Positions 8,090 to 15,657 of a DNA stretch of 64,000 nt are shown piece after piece. The notes below the pieces were generated by a model. That model did no database searches, was not told the DNA's origin, and saw only the letters and a program-made list of their open reading frames with translations. Position 1 is the stretch's first letter, and each line of letters opens with the position of its first letter. Made by a program: the position numbers and the translations under genes. The stretch is from Myxococcus landrumus (GTDB lineage Bacteria > Myxococcota > Myxococcia > Myxococcales > Myxococcaceae), in assembly GCF_017301635.1 (NCBI RefSeq), contig NZ_CP071091.1, positions 4,662,001 to 4,726,000 of the forward strand. Direction: 5' to 3'.

Positions 8090-9688
8090 CTACGGAGAGA
8101 CTTGAATGCGGTAGTCGCTGGGGATGACGAAGCGCGCGGCGCCCAGCTCACCCACCTGGATGTCCGTGAGCGTGACGGTGCCGAAGAGGTCGGACACCTC
8201 GCGGATGGGATACCCGAGCTCCTTGTCCATCCACTGCGTCACGGTGTCATGCGGCGCATGGACGCGGTGCCAGCGCTCGGTGCGGCGGCCCGCCACCAGC
8301 TCCTCGGCCTGGAGCGCGCAGTGCGTCTTCTTCTCGCCGCAGCCTCCGGGCAGGTGCAGGGGAAGGCCCAGGTCTCCCCGCTCTGGAATCAAGTCATAGG
8401 TGCGCCCCTCTCCGTCCAGGGACACCCGCTCGAGCGTGCTCACGTCGTACAGGAGCGCCACCGCGGGAGTGCCATCGGCCGGCTCCAGGCGGATGCGCCC
8501 GCAGCGCGAGACGGAGACCCGGCTGCGAATCGTGCGCCCCTGATTCTCGTACGAGGCGATGGCGGTGAAGTCCTTCGGATACACAGGCCGCGAGCACGTC
8601 GCGGACGCGAGCACCGACGTCCCCGGGACACTCTGCGTGGGGGCCTCCCATGCCCAGGCCATGCCCGAGGCCACCAGCACTCCCGCCAGCCCGCCCACAC
8701 GCCAGACCTGGCGCGCCATCCTCGGCATCTCCGTCGAGGGCGCATGTCCGAGCAGCCGCCTCACCCGCGACGCCAGGGGATGTCCCCCCGCGCCCAGCGC
8801 AAGCACGGCGCCTTCCTGGCGAAGCTCCTCCAATCCCAGCAATGCTCCGGAATACACCCGCGCGCTGCCACACAGGCTCACCGCCGCGTCGTCGCAGCAG
8901 AACTCGCGCTCCATCCGCACCCGGTTGGACAGCCAGCGCGCGGCCGGATGGAAGAAGAACACCACGTCCACCAGACACTGCACGAAGTTGACGAAGGCAT
9001 CATGGCGGCGCACGTGAGCCAGCTCATGCGCCAGCACCGCCTCCAACTGCGCCTCGGACAGTCGCGCCCCCACGCCGCTCGGGAGCAACAACACCGGGCG
9101 CACCACCCCCAGCACCATGGGCGACGGCGCGAGCGAGGACTCCAGTACGCGCACCGGACGCCGCAATCCCAGACGCGCCGCGACTCGCGCCACCAGCCCA
9201 CTCACGTCGGAGGACACACCCGTCGCCGGACGCACCAGCCGCCGCGCCGTCCGCCGCCAGCCCTGGGCCAGCCGCACCAATCCCACACAGGCGCCCAGCA
9301 GCCAGAGTCCTCCCAGCATCCACGGCAGCTTCGCGGTCCAGGCGTCCGCCCGCGCCGGCGCGGTGGCCTCGGCGTTCGTCCCCGCCGGTGTGCCGTCCAC
9401 CAGAGACACCTCGGGGCGCGCCTGCTCCACGCCAGGGCCTTCCACGGTCCACACCCACTCCACGGGCGCCTCCCGGGAGGCCGTCATCCACAGCGTGGAC
9501 AGGGGCGCGAGCACCACCAGGGCCAAACCCAGACACCCCACGGCATAGCGAACCCGCGCCGAGCGATGCCGCAGCAACCACCACACTCCCGCCACGGCCA
9601 GCACCACCACGCTCGTCTGCCACACCCCATGCGCCAGCCAGCGCAGCAACGACTGGCCCCACGCCTCCAGCACCGTCGCGAGGCTCAT
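8090..9688 (-). CDS. BlaR1/MecR1-type M56 membrane zinc peptidase
   Basis: 532 residues. Membrane segments lie near 25-40, 48-68, 125-147 and 320-335. The zinc motif is AHELAHVRRHD (HELAH at 222-226) with a downstream EREFCCDDAA segment, the M56 pattern. In BlaR1 the C-terminal part is a penicillin-binding sensor; here the C-terminal ~195 residues (CSRPVYPKDFTAIASYENQG, GCGEKKTHCALQAEEL) do not look like a PBP domain, so the ligand is unknown. It overlaps the BlaI-like gene by 4 bp (ATGA), so the two are translationally coupled. By family knowledge it would cleave or trigger cleavage of the BlaI-like repressor on sensing a signal. Confidence 0.9.
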   Translation of the reverse strand: MSLATVLEAWGQSLLRWLAHGVWQTSVVVLAVAGVWWLLRHRSARVRYAVGCLGLALVVLAPLSTLWMTASREAPVEWVWTVEGPGVEQARPEVSLVDGTPAGTNAEATAPARADAWTAKLPWMLGGLWLLGACVGLVRLAQGWRRTARRLVRPATGVSSDVSGLVARVAARLGLRRPVRVLESSLAPSPMVLGVVRPVLLLPSGVGARLSEAQLEAVLAHELAHVRRHDAFVNFVQCLVDVVFFFHPAARWLSNRVRMEREFCCDDAAVSLCGSARVYSGALLGLEELRQEGAVLALGAGGHPLASRVRRLLGHAPSTEMPRMARQVWRVGGLAGVLVASGMAWAWEAPTQSVPGTSVLASATCSRPVYPKDFTAIASYENQGRTIRSRVSVSRCGRIRLEPADGTPAVALLYDVSTLERVSLDGEGRTYDLIPERGDLGLPLHLPGGCGEKKTHCALQAEELVAGRRTERWHRVHAPHDTVTQWMDKELGYPIREVSDLFGTVTLTDIQVGELGAARFVIPSDYRIQVSP

Positions 9689-10074
9689 GACTTGCCCCCC
9701 TTGCCCTCATCCAGCAGGCGGCGCAGGTCATCCATCTCTTCCTTCGACGCGGGCTTGAGCGACAGCGCCTGCACCGCGAGCGCACCCGACGAGCCCCCGA
9801 AGACGCGGTCCAGCAGGTCCTTCACGAGCTGGCGCTTGGTGCGGGCTTCCGCGACGCTCGCGGCGTAGACGTGGCTGCGGGAGCTCTCATCACGGCTCAC
9901 CAGCCCCTTGGCCGCCATGACCTGAAGCTGCTTCAGCGTCGTGGTGTACCCCGCGCCCTTCCCGTCCTCACGCCCCAGGGCCTCGTGGACATCCCGCACG
10001 GTGCTGGGACCGCGCTTCCAGAGCACGCCCAGAATCGCGAGCTCCACCTCGGAGGGAATGGCATCCGTTGTCAT
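9685..10074 (-). CDS. BlaI/MecI/CopY family transcriptional repressor
   Basis: 129 residues. N-terminal winged helix (SEVELAILGVLWKRGPSTVRDVHEAL, GYTTTLKQLQVMAAKGLV) and a C-terminal dimer region (AEARTKRQLVKDLLDRVFGGS), the BlaI layout and size. It is the first gene of a two-gene unit with the M56 peptidase. Directly upstream are two near-identical palindromes flanking a TTGACA box, so autorepression is very likely. The predicted transcription start is at or a few bases from the ATG, with no good ribosome site, so the mRNA may be leaderless. What else it controls is unknown; the same palindrome was not noticed elsewhere in the window, although the gene at 10221 lies just across the operator. 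Confidence 0.93.
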   Translation of the reverse strand: MTTDAIPSEVELAILGVLWKRGPSTVRDVHEALGREDGKGAGYTTTLKQLQVMAAKGLVSRDESSRSHVYAASVAEARTKRQLVKDLLDRVFGGSSGALAVQALSLKPASKEEMDDLRRLLDEGKGGKS

Positions 10075-10080
10075 GTCTTC

Positions 10081-10122
10081 AAACTACGATTCGAATCGTA
10101 CGTTGTCAACGATTCGAATCGT
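10081..10122 (-). promoter_or_regulatory. Promoter with twin BlaI-type operators
   Basis: Two palindromes share the core ACGATTCGAATCGT: a 16-bp perfect copy TACGATTCGAATCGTA at 10085-10100 and a 14-bp copy at 10109-10122, centres 23 bp apart. Between them on the minus strand is TTGACA (complement of 10104-10109), 17 bp before TAGTTT (complement of 10081-10086). One operator fills the spacer and the other abuts the -35, an ideal repression layout. BlaI-family proteins are known to bind such dyads. Confidence 0.8.
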
Positions 10123-10220
10123 ACTTCGCGGCGCAGACGGTTCATCCCAGGGGCTGACGCAATGGAGTGCAGGCCGGGTGAGTACGGCGTTACGGATGGA
10201 GACTCGAGCAGAGGTGACCC

Positions 10221-12077
10221 ATGGCGAATACACCTTCAATCGGAGGGAGCGGCGCGTCCGGGATGAACGCGGCCGAAGCGGCCCGCCGCGCCGAGGAAGC
10301 GCGCCAACGAGAGCAGAGCACTCCCGCGCCACCGGAAGACACCCGGCCCGCGAAGCCTCCCTCCACGTCCACCTTCGAGGCCGCCGGAGACACCCCAGCG
10401 GAGCGGGCGAAGGTGCTGGGCACCCGCACGCAGACCCACGCCTCGAAGGTCCCCTCCCCCAAGCCTGCTCCAAGGAACACCGGCCCATCGGTCCCCTTCC
10501 GTGGCGCGAAGTATCGGGTCCGGTCCACGGGTGATGATGCACGCACGGGAGGAAGTCCTCGCGCACCGGTGGGGCTGGCGCATCTGGCCCGCTGGAAGGA
10601 GCAGGCGCACGGCCTTCATCCCGCGATGGAGCTGGAGGCGCGCAGAATCCTCCTGGGCCAGGAAGGGGACGCGCCCAGGAGCTGGGGCGACACCGTGGGA
10701 AGGCTCCTCTCCGAGGACTCGCCGGAGTCGCGCGCACGCTTCCGGGAGCACCTGCACCAGCTCGCCCCCGGACTCGAGACGCACATCCAGAGCCCGCTCG
10801 AGTTGATCAACGCCTACCGCGACGAGCTGGTCTCCGACGCCATCAACGACGCGGTCCACAAGGCCGAGCGCGCCTTTCCCAAAGCACGGTTCACCGACGA
10901 CTACCTGCGCGGCGTGCTCCACCGCGAGACGTCGAGCCAACGCAAGTCGGAGTGGACCAGCCCCCACGGCGCCACGTTCAGGGCACCGGGCAGCAAGAAC
11001 CCCGCGTCCGACCTGGACATCAGCGTGGCCATTCCCTCGACGCCCTCCCCCACGAATCGGGGAGACCTTCCTTCCGCCTACGCGACGCTGCTCCAGGAGT
11101 TCAATCGCTCCATCCAGGACCGGCTGGGCCTCCCCGCCAGCTTCCTGCTCGACGCCAACATGCTCGACGGCGTCTCGCGCCCCCAGGGCGCGGCCTGGGA
11201 CGCCATCGCGGGCCCGCTCAACGCACGTGAGCAGGTCTACACCCAGGCCGCCGCGCTGCTCTCCACCGGGTACGTCCAGGAGCTGCTCCAGCGCGCGGAG
11301 CAGGCCGGCGTGTCCCTGCATCCCGAGGCCGTCGAGCTGGCGCGCCACGCACGCGAGGCCCTGAAGCAGACCACCGCGCGACTGGGGCAGGAGAATCCGA
11401 GGCTCGACCCGACGACGCTCACGAAGCTGGCGGGCACCGAGCTGTACATCGAAGCCCTTCGCAACGTGGATGCCGCGATGGATGCGCGCCAGCAGCTCAC
11501 CCGGCGTCAACGCGACACCGGCCGCGAGGACCCCAAGGCCCTCCATGGGGTGAACCTCCAGGTCCACGATGCCCAGATGCGCGCCTGGCTCTACGCCTCC
11601 GAGGCGTACACATCCCTCTCCGCGTTCATCGATGTCGTCGAGAACGGGCAGCGCGGCGACAACGTGCCGCTCTCATCCTCGCAGTACAGGGTGTCCGCGC
11701 AGGAGAACGCCTGGAACGCGCTCGAGCACCTGGGCGAGAGAGCCCCCACCCAAGCCATCGACGCCTCCAAGTACCTGGACCGCGCAGTCAAGGCCCTGCA
11801 CAAGGCCCAGCCCTCTCCCCGCTCCGCGCCCGCTCGCGCGCTGGAGGCCGTGCTGAAGGACTCGGAGGGACTGGGCACCCTGCTCGCGCTGCGCAAGGCG
11901 GGCCGACACAGCGAGCCCACCTTGTCGGAGGATGTCTCGACACAGGCGCGCGAGGCGCTCACGAAGCTCGAGCAGAAGCTGGGCACCGCGCTGCACGCGC
12001 TGGGTGAGAGCCCCGCGGGAAACGCGCACGACCAGTTGATGACGCTCTGGCTCCACGCCCTGCGCCGACCCGACTGA
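10221..12077 (+). CDS. Unrecognised 618-aa protein with nucleotidyltransferase-like motif
   Basis: I do not recognise the family. Residues 1-110 are low-complexity (Pro, Ala, Ser, charged) with an STFEAA element and no Sec signal. A globular region starts near 115 (LAHLARWKEQAHG). At about 257-268 is GSKNPASDLDIS, resembling the GS-(x)n-SDxD metal-binding signature of nucleotidyltransferase folds, followed by SVAIPS and a helical stretch (LLQEFNRSIQDRL). The C-terminal half is mostly helical (many Leu/Ala heptads). The ATG at 10221 is preceded by a weak purine stretch (GAGGTGACCC). The gene is convergent with the GH18-like gene, six bases apart. A secreted or injected effector, or a housekeeping enzyme, are both possible. 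Confidence 0.6.
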   Translation: MANTPSIGGSGASGMNAAEAARRAEEARQREQSTPAPPEDTRPAKPPSTSTFEAAGDTPAERAKVLGTRTQTHASKVPSPKPAPRNTGPSVPFRGAKYRVRSTGDDARTGGSPRAPVGLAHLARWKEQAHGLHPAMELEARRILLGQEGDAPRSWGDTVGRLLSEDSPESRARFREHLHQLAPGLETHIQSPLELINAYRDELVSDAINDAVHKAERAFPKARFTDDYLRGVLHRETSSQRKSEWTSPHGATFRAPGSKNPASDLDISVAIPSTPSPTNRGDLPSAYATLLQEFNRSIQDRLGLPASFLLDANMLDGVSRPQGAAWDAIAGPLNAREQVYTQAAALLSTGYVQELLQRAEQAGVSLHPEAVELARHAREALKQTTARLGQENPRLDPTTLTKLAGTELYIEALRNVDAAMDARQQLTRRQRDTGREDPKALHGVNLQVHDAQMRAWLYASEAYTSLSAFIDVVENGQRGDNVPLSSSQYRVSAQENAWNALEHLGERAPTQAIDASKYLDRAVKALHKAQPSPRSAPARALEAVLKDSEGLGTLLALRKAGRHSEPTLSEDVSTQAREALTKLEQKLGTALHALGESPAGNAHDQLMTLWLHALRRPD

Positions 12078-12083
12078 GGCGCC

Positions 12084-13679
12084 CTACCCCGCGGCCAGCT
12101 CCTCGTCGGAGGTCCGCGGCCCATGGGCCGCGATGCACTTGCAGAAGTCGAACCGGCCCTGCCGCCCATCCATGGTGACTTCCCAGCCGGAGAGACACCC
12201 GAGCTGATGCTTCTGTGCGAAGTCCGCCAGCTTCCGCTGGTGCTCCAGGGTGAACTCCCGGCCGTTGATGTGGCGGCCGAACATGGGACAGGCCCCCATG
12301 CGCCGCCAGACCTTCTCCGTGCCCCAGTGAGGAAAGGCGGCCGCGATGTGCGCGTGCATGCCTTCGAGTGCGTGGACGCAGCAGTCGAACGCATCCCGGG
12401 GTGCCGCCAGCCCGAACTCCATCAGCATGCCGTTGATGAGCGACGGCTCGATTCCCGCCGAGGCCAGCCGACGCAGGAGCCGCACGCCTTCATCGTTGAA
12501 GCCCACCAGCGAGCCCGGCGCGCCATCCACCGGCAACGAATAGGAGAGCTTCAGCGTCGGGTAGACGGCCAACAACTGGGACATGGCGCAGACATGGCGC
12601 TCCAGCCCGTCGTCGTCGTGGAGGAAGCTGCTCTCGAAGGAGAAGTCGAGGTGCCGCACCTCGTAGTTGCGGAGCACCGCCGCGTAGCAGGCGACGAGCC
12701 TGGACACGTCCGTCTCCTCGACTTCGAGGGGCACCCCCGAGGCCGTTCCCCCCAAGGACAGCACCACCTTCCCGCCCTGCTTGCGGAACTCCTGGAGGTC
12801 CTTCTTGCCGTAGTCGGAGACCGTCGCGTTGCCGCTGAAGGACCGTCCGTCCTCCGCGTCCACGACCAGGTCATTGCCGCCCCAGCACAACGTCTTGTCG
12901 CCCCCTCGCCGCGCGGAGAGGAAGCCGAGGATGAAGCCCTCCAGCCGTGTCTCCCTCGCGAACCGGGACACCTTGGGCGTGGGCCAGGCCGTGAAGTCCA
13001 GGAACGGGGCCCTCGACACATCCCAGTCCCCCATGTCCGGCAGCGCGGCCCCCGTGCACACCTTCACCACGTCGGAGGGCTTCGACGGATTGTCCGACAC
13101 GTCGAACGCCACCACCGATATCCGGTACTCCGTCGCCGAGGCCAGCCCGGCAATCGTCACGCTCGGCCGCGAGGTGGTGAGCGTGTAGACCTCCGCGCCC
13201 TCTCCCGCGGAGAACGACACCCGATAGCCCGCGACGGCGACGTTGTCCCGGGAGGCATCCCAGTTCAGCGTGACGAGCCGTGAGCCGACCAGGGTCGCGC
13301 GGACACGCCTGGGCATCGACGGAGGCTCGTGGTCCTCGGGTGGGTCGGCAGGCCGGCCGTTGACGGTGAACCGCGAGGGCAACGGCCCCTGGCTCTGTCC
13401 GGTTCCCTGCACCGACAGCCGGAACTCCCTCGAGGAGTGAGGTGGAATCACCTGGCGCTCGGGCACGAGATAGCCCGACACCGTGTCTCCCTTTCGCGTC
13501 CAATCCAGACCGTGATTGTTCAAGAGGACCTGCTTCGGCCCCACCTTGAACGAGATGTAGGGATTGACGACCGCCGCATCCGTCAAGTTCAGGAGGGTGA
13601 CCTTGCAGGTCGACCACCACGGACTTCCGCCTGGAACCCACTCCGGACGCGCCACCACCACCAGCGTGTTCTCCGCCAT
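12084..13679 (-). CDS. GH18-like protein with carbohydrate-binding and fibronectin III domains
   Basis: 531 residues. Order: an N-terminal beta domain (about 1-115, with EWVPGGSPWWSTCKVTLLN, resembling a carbohydrate-binding module), a fibronectin type III domain (about 125-215, MPRRVRATLVGSRLVTLNWD, YRVSFSAG, YRISVVAFD), then a TIM-barrel-like domain (230-520: LEGFILGFLSA, GGKVVLSLGGTASG, LDFSFES, LSYSLPV). The SLGG and DxxDxDxE positions are those of GH18 chitinases, but the acid motif reads LDFSFE: the first Asp and terminal Glu are kept while the middle Asp is Ser. No signal peptide is evident. The start at 13679 gives MAENTLVVVA. Activity on chitin is therefore uncertain; a lectin-like or altered-substrate role is possible. 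Confidence 0.75.
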   Translation of the reverse strand: MAENTLVVVARPEWVPGGSPWWSTCKVTLLNLTDAAVVNPYISFKVGPKQVLLNNHGLDWTRKGDTVSGYLVPERQVIPPHSSREFRLSVQGTGQSQGPLPSRFTVNGRPADPPEDHEPPSMPRRVRATLVGSRLVTLNWDASRDNVAVAGYRVSFSAGEGAEVYTLTTSRPSVTIAGLASATEYRISVVAFDVSDNPSKPSDVVKVCTGAALPDMGDWDVSRAPFLDFTAWPTPKVSRFARETRLEGFILGFLSARRGGDKTLCWGGNDLVVDAEDGRSFSGNATVSDYGKKDLQEFRKQGGKVVLSLGGTASGVPLEVEETDVSRLVACYAAVLRNYEVRHLDFSFESSFLHDDDGLERHVCAMSQLLAVYPTLKLSYSLPVDGAPGSLVGFNDEGVRLLRRLASAGIEPSLINGMLMEFGLAAPRDAFDCCVHALEGMHAHIAAAFPHWGTEKVWRRMGACPMFGRHINGREFTLEHQRKLADFAQKHQLGCLSGWEVTMDGRQGRFDFCKCIAAHGPRTSDEELAAG

Positions 13680-13788
13680 GCCACCCGTTGTGCCTGATGC
13701 GCGGCGAGCACAACATCGTCCAAGGGTTCCCCTTGCTTGTCGCGCTCGCGACACAGGTGGATGCACACGTCGGCGCGGCGGGGCGTCG

Positions 13789-13809
13789 AGTTGTTACCTG
13801 GAAACAACT
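13789..13809. repeat. Short inverted repeat between GH18-like and M23 genes
   Basis: AGTTGTT (13789-13795) pairs with AACAACT (13803-13809) around a 7-nt loop in the AT-richer part of the 196-bp gap. It could be an operator for the GH18-like gene, whose start is 110 bp away, or a weak terminator for the M23 gene. No promoter consensus was found. Confidence 0.25.
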
Positions 13810-13875
13810 GTTACCCAATCCTCAGAGAGGGGCTCACCTTGCGCGGGGTCGAAGGTGAACCCCCTCCTCGCGCCT

Positions 13876-14640
13876 TCACGCCTGCGCGAAGAAGCTCCAG
13901 TTCCACTTGAACGGAGCCAATGACCCGGAGCTGGGGGCGCTCGGGGGCTGGGGGTTGACGGCGACGTTCCCTGGGACAACCCCGGGCTCGAACATGTCCG
14001 CGCCGTAGGCCTTGGCGAAGGCGGCATTGCCAGGGGTGGGCTGAGCACTGGCCGACAGCGTGCCGGACACGGAGGACATGGAGGCGCTCGTGGCGGCCTT
14101 GGCGTCGACGTCCCGGGCGGCGCCCTTGAGGGCCTTCACGGGGTCGATGGCGTTGTTGAAGTGGTACCCGCCCTTGAGGCTCTTCCAGACCTCCACATGG
14201 ACGTGGTCGCCGGAGCTGCCCTTCCAGTCCGCCACCTTGGCGATGGTGTCACCGGCCGCCACCTTCTGGCCGACCTTCACCTTCGAGGGGTCCACGTGGC
14301 GGAAGACCCAGACCTTGCCGTCCTTGCCCTGCACCTTCACGGTGCCACCGAAGACCTGACCCGACGAGCCCTTCGACTTCGTCACCGCGATGACCTTGCC
14401 GTCGACGGGCGCGCGCACCTTGGTGCCCGGCTTGGCGAACCAGTCGAGCCCGCCGTGGCGATAGCCTCCCTTGCCGTCCGGCATCCCCTCCTTCCCATCC
14501 GCCTGACTGAAGCTCGGGTTCTTCTTGGGCAGCGGCTTGTCGAGCGGCAACACCAGCTTGGGCCGGGGCTTGGTGGCGGCCTCCGTGTCACGGGTGCGCG
14601 TCGTGGTGGTGGTCTGGCTCTTCGTAATCGTGGTGCCCAT
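13876..14640 (-). CDS. M23 family metallopeptidase (LytM-type)
   Basis: 254 residues. The core (about 35-185) has the M23 zinc ligands: H62 and D66 in YRHGGLDW, H115 in VFRHVD, and H146/H148 in GDHVHVE. The family cleaves peptide crosslinks of peptidoglycan. The N-terminus is Thr-rich (TTTTTRTRDTE) and basic with no Sec signal, and the C-terminal ~70 residues are Ala/Ser/Pro-rich. The start at 14640 follows GGAG at a good distance; a TTG two codons upstream is less likely. A role in cell-wall remodelling or predatory lysis is plausible, but the export route is unclear. Confidence 0.88.
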   Translation of the reverse strand: MGTTITKSQTTTTTRTRDTEAATKPRPKLVLPLDKPLPKKNPSFSQADGKEGMPDGKGGYRHGGLDWFAKPGTKVRAPVDGKVIAVTKSKGSSGQVFGGTVKVQGKDGKVWVFRHVDPSKVKVGQKVAAGDTIAKVADWKGSSGDHVHVEVWKSLKGGYHFNNAIDPVKALKGAARDVDAKAATSASMSSVSGTLSASAQPTPGNAAFAKAYGADMFEPGVVPGNVAVNPQPPSAPSSGSLAPFKWNWSFFAQA

Positions 14641-14721
14641 GGTCAATCTCCCTACAAGTGAGGTTCGAATCCCACTACGTCAGGAGAAAAATCACGGTTA
14701 CACACGTCCCCGCCCAATCCC

Positions 14722-15396
14722 CTACTCCCGCAAGGGGCGCGCCTTTCGCGAGTGGACCAAGGGCGTCTCCAGCCCCCGGGTGACGACGACATCCCGGTCA
14801 CCGTCGCGCTCGAGTGAGTCTCCTTGGAAGTGGAGCCCCGCCTCGCCCATCGAAGGTTCGGCGGAGGCACCTTGGGGGAGCTCGGCCAGGTTCTTGATGT
14901 CGGCCAGTCCGCGCTCGAAGTCGCGGCCCATCATCTCGTCCATGCTGGCGAAGAGCTGGAGCACCTTGCCGGCGAAGGTGTTCTCTCCAGACATCACCCA
15001 CGTCAGCGCCACGCCGCCGGGCACGGGCGTCAACACATACTCGGCGGTGTTGGTGGCACGCATGGGCTCGGTGAAGTCGAGCCGGATTCGCACATAGGCG
15101 TTGGGCTGGCTCTCCACGATTTCCATCCGCCCGGAGCCCGTGCGCTCGCCCCGCCATTCATAGACAGCCCCCACGCCCGCGGCCGAGCCGGCGAGGACCA
15201 CCTGCTGCGTGGGCTCCAGCTTCCACCACGGCGACCACTGCTCCCACCGCCGGAAGTCGTTCACCAGTGAGAACACCACCTCCGGTGGCGCCTGGATGGT
15301 CGCGCTCCGTTCGACGCGAAACGTGTCCGGCCTGCGGCCGACGACGAGCAGCAGGACGGCGATGGCGACCACGATGATTCCTGGCGTCTTCTTCAT
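14722..15396 (-). CDS. SRPBCC (START-like) family protein with N-terminal membrane segment
   Basis: 224 residues. One hydrophobic segment (residues 5-20, PGIIVVAIAVLLLVVG) is followed by a START/Bet v1-like domain (25-170: VERSATIQAPPEVVFSLVNDF, WEQWSPWW, YVLTPVPGGVALTWVMSG). Such 'polyketide cyclase/dehydrase' proteins bind small hydrophobic ligands; function is usually unknown. The charged C-terminal tail (GDRDVVVTRGLETPL) is low-complexity. It is transcribed toward the M23 gene, 81 bp away, and divergently from the transporter. Confidence 0.8.
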   Translation of the reverse strand: MKKTPGIIVVAIAVLLLVVGRRPDTFRVERSATIQAPPEVVFSLVNDFRRWEQWSPWWKLEPTQQVVLAGSAAGVGAVYEWRGERTGSGRMEIVESQPNAYVRIRLDFTEPMRATNTAEYVLTPVPGGVALTWVMSGENTFAGKVLQLFASMDEMMGRDFERGLADIKNLAELPQGASAEPSMGEAGLHFQGDSLERDGDRDVVVTRGLETPLVHSRKARPLRE

Positions 15397-15617
15397 GAAT
15401 GCTCCCGCGCGCGCGAGGACGGGTTTGAAGCGTCCTCGAATGGACGGCGCACGTCGGTCCGACCGCGATTCGGGCCCCCCCGGGCCGTGGACCGAGCGCG
15501 AATTCGCCGCTCAGCAGCGGCGACGAACGAGAAAGGCTCCGATCGACACGCGTTTCCCGAATTTCCCCTGCCTTTCCAAGTGCGCGGAAAGATTGATGCT
15601 GGCGACTCGAGAAGGCT

Positions 15618-15636
15618 CCCATTACAAGTGAATGGG
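15618..15636. promoter_or_regulatory. Inverted repeat upstream of the DHA2 transporter
   Basis: CCCATT and AATGGG (15618-15623, 15631-15636) flank ACAAGTG, ending 22 bases before the chosen transporter start. The size and place suit an operator for a local regulator of a drug exporter, but no regulator gene is adjacent. Confidence 0.25.
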
Positions 15637-15657
15637 TCTTCAACCGCACCGGAGCGC

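Noticed and set aside
14661..14700. GGTTCGAATCC near a possible tRNA 3' end in the M23 leader
   Set aside because: The T-loop-like string is present, but the T-stem does not pair properly and no anticodon arm or acceptor stem precedes it. Likely chance in a short intergenic stretch.
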